Assembly: GCF_001691415.1 (NCBI RefSeq)
Contig: NZ_LRRR01000030.1
Coordinates: 1-51,650 of the forward strand
From: Pararhodobacter sp. CCB-MM2
Lineage (GTDB): Bacteria > Pseudomonadota > Alphaproteobacteria > Rhodobacterales > Rhodobacteraceae
Length of the DNA stretch: 51,650 nucleotides
Reading direction: 5' to 3'
The position numbers and the translations under genes are program-made. The notes under the pieces are model-generated. The model did not search any database, was not told where the DNA came from, and worked only from the letters and a program-made list of their open reading frames with translations. Shown in pieces: positions 47,988-51,650 of the stretch (position 1 is its first letter; every line of letters begins with the position of its first letter).

Positions 47988-50237
47988 ATGCAGGACCGTA
48001 GCGAAAGCGAGAGCCGCCGCCTGCTGCGCCGCCTGCGCGACACGCTGGCCGAACCGGCCCGCGGGCAAGAGCGGCTGGACCGCATCGTCGGCATGATCGC
48101 GGAATCGATGCGCACCGATGTGTGCTCGATCTACCTGTTCCGCGACCGCGAGACTCTCGAACTTTGCGCCACCCGCGGTCTGAACCCGGAATCGGTGCAC
48201 CGCACCCGCATGCGTCTGGGCGAAGGTCTGGTCGGCCGCGTCGCCCGCACCGCCAGCATCGTCAACACCGCCGATGCGCCGTCCGAGAAGGGTTTCCGCT
48301 ACATGCCGGAGACCGGCGAGGAGATCTATTCCAGCTTCCTCGGCGTGCCGATCCAGCGTCTGGGCGAGAAGCTGGGCGTTCTGGTCGTGCAGGCGCGCGA
48401 GGCCCGGGCCTATTCCGACGACGAGGTCTATGCGCTGGACGTGACGGCGATGGTGCTGGCCGAGATGACGGAACTCGGCGCCTTCACCAGCGACGACACG
48501 CCGATGGCCACGCCGCACAAGCACCCGGTGATGATCCGCGGAGGGTCGGGACAGGAAGGCACGGCCGAGGGCCAGGTCTGGCTGCACGAGCCCCGCGTCG
48601 TGGTGACGAACCTCGTCAACGACGACCCCGAGGCCGAGTGCGAGCGTCTGCGCGCCGGGGTCGAGCGGTTGCGCGTCTCGGTGGACGACCTGCTTCAGGC
48701 CGCTTCGCTGTCGGACAAGGACCACCGCGACGTGCTGGAAGCTTACCGCATGTTCGCCAATTCCCGCGGCTGGCTGCGCCGCATGGAACAATCGATCGAA
48801 AGCGGCCTCTCGGCCGAAGCCGCTGTCGAGAAGGAACAATCCGAAGCCCGTGCGCGCCTTCAGCTTGTCCCCGACCCCTATCTGCGCGACCGCCTGCATG
48901 ACCTCGACGACCTGTCGAACCGCCTGCTGCGCATCCTGACCGGACAGGGCCGCGACACCGGCGCCCAGATGCCGGACCGCCCGATCCTCATTGCCCGCAA
49001 CATCGGCCCCGGCGAGCTGCTGGAATACGGCAAGCTGTTGAAGGGCGTGGTGCTGGAAGAGGGCTCGGTCGGCTCGCATGCCGCTGTTGTGGCCCGCGCC
49101 TTGGCGATCCCGCTGGTGGTCCATGTCGAAGGGGTGACGACCGAGGCCCTGAACGGCGACTCGATCATCGTCGACGGCGATGAAGGCGTGGTTCACCTAC
49201 GCCCGGACGCCGGTGTCGCCGCCGCTTTCCGCGACAAGATCGTCATGCAGACACAGGCGGCCGAACGTTTTGCCGCCCTGCGCGACCGCCCCGCTGCGGA
49301 CCGCAACGGCACCCGCGTGGCGATGATGATGAACGCGGGCATCATGGCCGATCTGCCCTCGCTGAAGGGTTCCGGCGCCGAGGGCGTCGGCCTGTTCCGC
49401 ACCGAGCTGCAGTTCCTGCTGCGCAACTCCATGCCCCGCCGTTCGGACCTTGCTGCGCTCTACGCCCGCGTGCTGAAGGCGGCGGATGGCAAGCGCGTGG
49501 TGTTCCGCACGCTGGATATCGGCTCGGACAAGGTCATGCCCTACATGAACCGCCCCGAGGAGCCGAACCCGGCGATGGGCTGGCGCGCGGTCCGCGTGGG
49601 TCTCGACAAGAAGGGCGTCATGCGCATGCAGCTGCAGGCGCTGATCCGGGCCTCGAACGGCAAGCCGCTGACGGTGATGTTCCCGCTGGTGGCCGAGATG
49701 TCGGAATTCACCGCAGCGCGCGAGCTCTTGCTGCGTGAGATCGAGCGTGAGGCGCATCTGGGCCACCCCCTGCCTGAGAAGGTCGAGGTGGGTGCGATGC
49801 TGGAAACGCCCAGCCTCGCCTTCGCGCCGGATGCCTTCTTCAAGATGGCCGATTTCGTTTCCATCGGTGGCAACGACCTGAAGCAGTTCTTCTACGCCGC
49901 CGACCGCGAGAACGAGCTCGTGCGCCGCCGCTACGACACGCTGTCGCTGAGCTTCATCACCTTCATCCAGAAGATCGTGAAGCGCTGCGAGGATAACGGC
50001 ACGATGCTCAGCTTCTGCGGCGAGGATGCCGGTCGCCCGATTGAGGCGCTGGCCTTCGCCGGTGCCGGCCTGCGCCGCCTGTCGATGCGCCCTGCCGCCA
50101 TCGGCCCGGTCAAGGACTTGATCCTGCGCGCGGATTTCGCCGAGGTCGCGCAGATCATCGAAGACGCCAAAGCCTCGGGCGAGGAAACCCTGCGCCAGCG
50201 TCTGGTGGATTACGTCCGCCGCCTTCCGATCAACTGA
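47988..50237 (+). CDS. ptsP: PTS enzyme I-Ntr (phosphoenolpyruvate-protein phosphotransferase PtsP)
   Basis: EI-Ntr starts the nitrogen phosphotransfer chain from PEP to NPr and EIIA-Ntr. The chosen start ATG 47988 (MQDRSESESRRLLRRLRDTL) gives 749 residues; GTG 47952 with AAGG just upstream and ATG 47967 are alternatives. The N-terminal GAF domain (about 20-165, GEGLVGRVARTASIVNTADAP) senses a ligand, possibly glutamine. Then come the PEP-utiliser mobile domain with the phosphohistidine in GSVGSHAAVVARALAIPLV, and the TIM-barrel with GVGLFRTELQFL and FCGEDAGRP. All parts are complete. It follows lysC, an order I associate with this group. Confidence 0.95.
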   Translation: MQDRSESESRRLLRRLRDTLAEPARGQERLDRIVGMIAESMRTDVCSIYLFRDRETLELCATRGLNPESVHRTRMRLGEGLVGRVARTASIVNTADAPSEKGFRYMPETGEEIYSSFLGVPIQRLGEKLGVLVVQAREARAYSDDEVYALDVTAMVLAEMTELGAFTSDDTPMATPHKHPVMIRGGSGQEGTAEGQVWLHEPRVVVTNLVNDDPEAECERLRAGVERLRVSVDDLLQAASLSDKDHRDVLEAYRMFANSRGWLRRMEQSIESGLSAEAAVEKEQSEARARLQLVPDPYLRDRLHDLDDLSNRLLRILTGQGRDTGAQMPDRPILIARNIGPGELLEYGKLLKGVVLEEGSVGSHAAVVARALAIPLVVHVEGVTTEALNGDSIIVDGDEGVVHLRPDAGVAAAFRDKIVMQTQAAERFAALRDRPAADRNGTRVAMMMNAGIMADLPSLKGSGAEGVGLFRTELQFLLRNSMPRRSDLAALYARVLKAADGKRVVFRTLDIGSDKVMPYMNRPEEPNPAMGWRAVRVGLDKKGVMRMQLQALIRASNGKPLTVMFPLVAEMSEFTAARELLLREIEREAHLGHPLPEKVEVGAMLETPSLAFAPDAFFKMADFVSIGGNDLKQFFYAADRENELVRRRYDTLSLSFITFIQKIVKRCEDNGTMLSFCGEDAGRPIEALAFAGAGLRRLSMRPAAIGPVKDLILRADFAEVAQIIEDAKASGEETLRQRLVDYVRRLPIN

Positions 50238-50772
50238 CGTCCCAGCGCGTCACATCGCCCTGAACGCCGTCCCATCCGCCAGGCTGCAGCTCCAGCCCCA
50301 GCACACGCTCGGGGTTGGTTGGCGGCGGCATGACGACGCCCGGCAGTTTCTCGAAACCGAAGCGGCGGTAATACGGATAGTCGCCAACCAGCATCACCCG
50401 CTCCCAACCCAGCTTCCGCCCCCGGCGCAGGCTTTCGCGGATCAGAAGCCCCGCCAGCCCCTCGCCCTGCCGCGTCGGGTGCACGGCAACCGGCCCCAGC
50501 AGCAGCGCCCGCGCGCCACCCACCCGGATCGGCCAATAGCGGATGACGCCGGCCAAGGCCTCGGTCTCGTCCCACAGGCACAGGCACAGCGGCCCCACGG
50601 GCTTCACGTCATCGCGCAAACGGTACGAGGACAGCGCCGTCCGACCCGGCGCGAAGCACAGGTCATAGAGGGCCTCGACCTCCCACCAATCGGCGGGTTC
50701 TTCCTGCTCCAGATCCACGCGCGCCTCCAAAATCCGGGCGCGTCGGCCCGTGTCTGGACTCGGCCCTAGCAT
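50230..50772 (-). CDS. GNAT N-acetyltransferase (YhbS-like)
   Basis: The 180-residue protein has LLLGPVAVHPTRQGEGLAGLLIRESLRRG, with the RxxGxG acetyl-CoA loop, and LVGDYPYYRRFGFEKL, the combination seen in the YhbS-like group. Substrate is unknown. Its end overlaps the end of ptsP by 8 bp, tail to tail. Confidence 0.88.
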   Translation of the reverse strand: MLGPSPDTGRRARILEARVDLEQEEPADWWEVEALYDLCFAPGRTALSSYRLRDDVKPVGPLCLCLWDETEALAGVIRYWPIRVGGARALLLGPVAVHPTRQGEGLAGLLIRESLRRGRKLGWERVMLVGDYPYYRRFGFEKLPGVVMPPPTNPERVLGLELQPGGWDGVQGDVTRWDVS

Positions 50773-50839
50773 GCGTTAAATCCAAGATCAAATACCCCGG
50801 TTATCCCAACGGCACCCGGCCAAGCCCTGAAGGAATCGC

Positions 50840-51448
50840 ATGTTCTACCGCCCCGAAGATGGCCACGGCCTGCCCCACAACCCGTTCAACGCCATCGTCA
50901 CGCCCCGCCCCATCGGCTGGATCTCGACCCGCGGCACGGACGGATCCGAGAATCTCGCGCCCTATTCCTTCTTCAACGCCGTCGCCTATGTGCCCCCGCA
51001 GGTGATGTTCGCGACGACCGGCACCAAGCCCGACCGCGAGGGCGGCAAGGACAGCCTCGCCAATATCCGCGAGACCGGGGTCTTCTGCGTGAACGTGGTC
51101 TCGAAGGCGCTCCTGATGGCGATGAACACCACCTCGGGGCCCTGGGAGAAGGAGGTGGACGAATTCCGCCTCGCCGCGCTGGAGCGGGCCGAATGCGACA
51201 CCATCGCCTGCTCGCGTGTGGTCGAGGCCCCGGCCTCCTTGGAATGCCACGTGACGCAGATCGTGCCGCTCGCCGGCAAGGCCAACACCATGGTCATAGG
51301 CGAGGTCACCGGCATCCACCTGCATGACGCCTGCCTCATCGACGGCCGCTTCGCCTATGAGACCTTCACCCCCGTCGGCCGCCTCGGCTACCGCGATTAC
51401 GCCTATGTCACTGAGACCTTCGAGCTCGCCCGGCCAGGCGAAAGCTGA
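50840..51448 (+). CDS. Flavin reductase-like FMN-binding protein
   Basis: The 202-residue protein is of the flavin reductase-like / DIM6-NTAB family: PFNAIVTPRPIGWISTRGTDGSENLAPYSFFNAVAYVPPQVMF holds the FMN-binding part, followed by DSLANIRETGVFCVNVVS. These split-barrel flavoproteins reduce flavin or act on small substrates; the exact reaction is unknown. It is the last complete gene in the window. Confidence 0.9.
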   Translation: MFYRPEDGHGLPHNPFNAIVTPRPIGWISTRGTDGSENLAPYSFFNAVAYVPPQVMFATTGTKPDREGGKDSLANIRETGVFCVNVVSKALLMAMNTTSGPWEKEVDEFRLAALERAECDTIACSRVVEAPASLECHVTQIVPLAGKANTMVIGEVTGIHLHDACLIDGRFAYETFTPVGRLGYRDYAYVTETFELARPGES

Positions 51449-51454
51449 CACCGC

Positions 51455-51522
51455 GACCGAGAGGGCTTGCCGCCCCCTCGGGCTCCCCCGCGAGGAATTG
51501 CAAAAAAGGGAGAGAGGGGCCC
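51455..51522 (+). repeat. Gene-end repeat copy 7, downstream of the flavin reductase gene
   Basis: GAGGGCTTGCCGCCCCCTC, then GGGCTCCCCCGCGAGGAATTGC and AAAAAAGGGAGAGAGGGG, follows the gene in sense orientation. It is a diverged copy with AGGAATT in place of GTATTT. Homopolymer runs here may be affected by low sequence quality near the edge. Confidence 0.5.
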
Positions 51523-51624
51523 CCCCCCTTGTCTTAAATACACACCTTTTCCCCAGCCACAAAACTCCATTCCCCCTTGCTCCTATAAAAAACCACCAGC
51601 CCACGAGGCTAAGGAAGAAATCTC

Positions 51625-51650
51625 ATGACCGCTTTTGTTTTTAAAAAAAA
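51625..51650 (+). CDS. Possible start of a next gene, cut by the window edge
   Basis: ATG 51625 lies 7 nt after AAGGAAG, and eight codons (MTAFVFKK) remain before the sequence ends in A residues. The spacing is good, but the final bases are homopolymeric and may be unreliable. Confidence 0.25.

Noticed and set aside
45993..49196. A 1067-codon open frame opposite lysC and ptsP
   Set aside because: It is an antisense shadow; lysC and ptsP are unmistakable on the plus strand.

Overview
This high-GC window looks like the chromosome of an alphaproteobacterium of the Rhodobacterales (Rhodobacteraceae/Paracoccaceae). That is inferred from gene content: rpsU divergent from a COQ9 gene, lgt-midA-pgeF, ftsEX followed by a PlsC-like acyltransferase, an EI-Ntr (ptsP) after lysC, a paa cluster under PaaX, and a family of gene-end repeats (hairpin plus a GTATTT/GATATTT core) that I associate with this order. 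No tRNA, rRNA, CRISPR array, transposase or phage gene was seen. The left edge cuts a hydrolase gene. The right edge runs into homopolymers and probably is a contig end.

Layout: 1-4.2 kb holds a partial hydrolase, then truB, a class IV aminotransferase, a voltage-gated-like K+ channel with a zinc ribbon, and UspA, all leftward. From 4.3 to 8.1 kb, two paralogous secreted SEL1-repeat genes flank an oppositely oriented, lower-GC gene for a secreted seven-bladed RCC1 propeller that appears to be inserted inside a bacterial Ig-like domain; it carries one frameshift. From 8.2 to 10.8 kb lie arginase and ornithine cyclodeaminase (arginine to proline) with a divergent Lrp regulator. From 10.8 to 19.7 kb is a leftward phenylacetate cluster, paaX-pcaF-paaA-paaB-paaC-paaD-paaE-(ferritin-like extra gene)-paaZ, closed by a strong terminator. 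Two inverted repeats between paaX and pcaF look like operators. The paaK, paaG, paaF, paaH and paaI functions are not in the window.

19.8-26.6 kb carries a sulfotransferase-like gene, a lipase-like hydrolase, a Nudix protein, trxB and ald (each with a divergent Lrp-type regulator), and mntP behind a yybP-ykoY (Mn2+) riboswitch. 26.6-31.1 kb holds rpsU, COQ9, a second class IV aminotransferase, a quinone oxidoreductase and a tandem pair of unknown secreted two-cysteine proteins. 31.2-38.6 kb is housekeeping: dnaX-ybaB-recR, pgeF-midA-lgt, ubiK, dgkA and a zinc-ribbon membrane protein. 38.7-42.5 kb is the tightly coupled ftsE-ftsX-acyltransferase-TfoX-flavoprotein run. 42.6-51.5 kb has an SDR, GNATs, sugE with accA, DUF1178, lysC, ptsP and a flavin reductase-like protein.

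Most of the window is ordinary core metabolism. The parts worth a second look are the RCC1-in-Ig gene between SEL1 paralogues, the extra ferritin-like gene in the paa operon, the candidate PaaX operator, a TATTGCGC motif shared by amino-acid loci, the gene-end repeat family, and the secreted two-cysteine pair.
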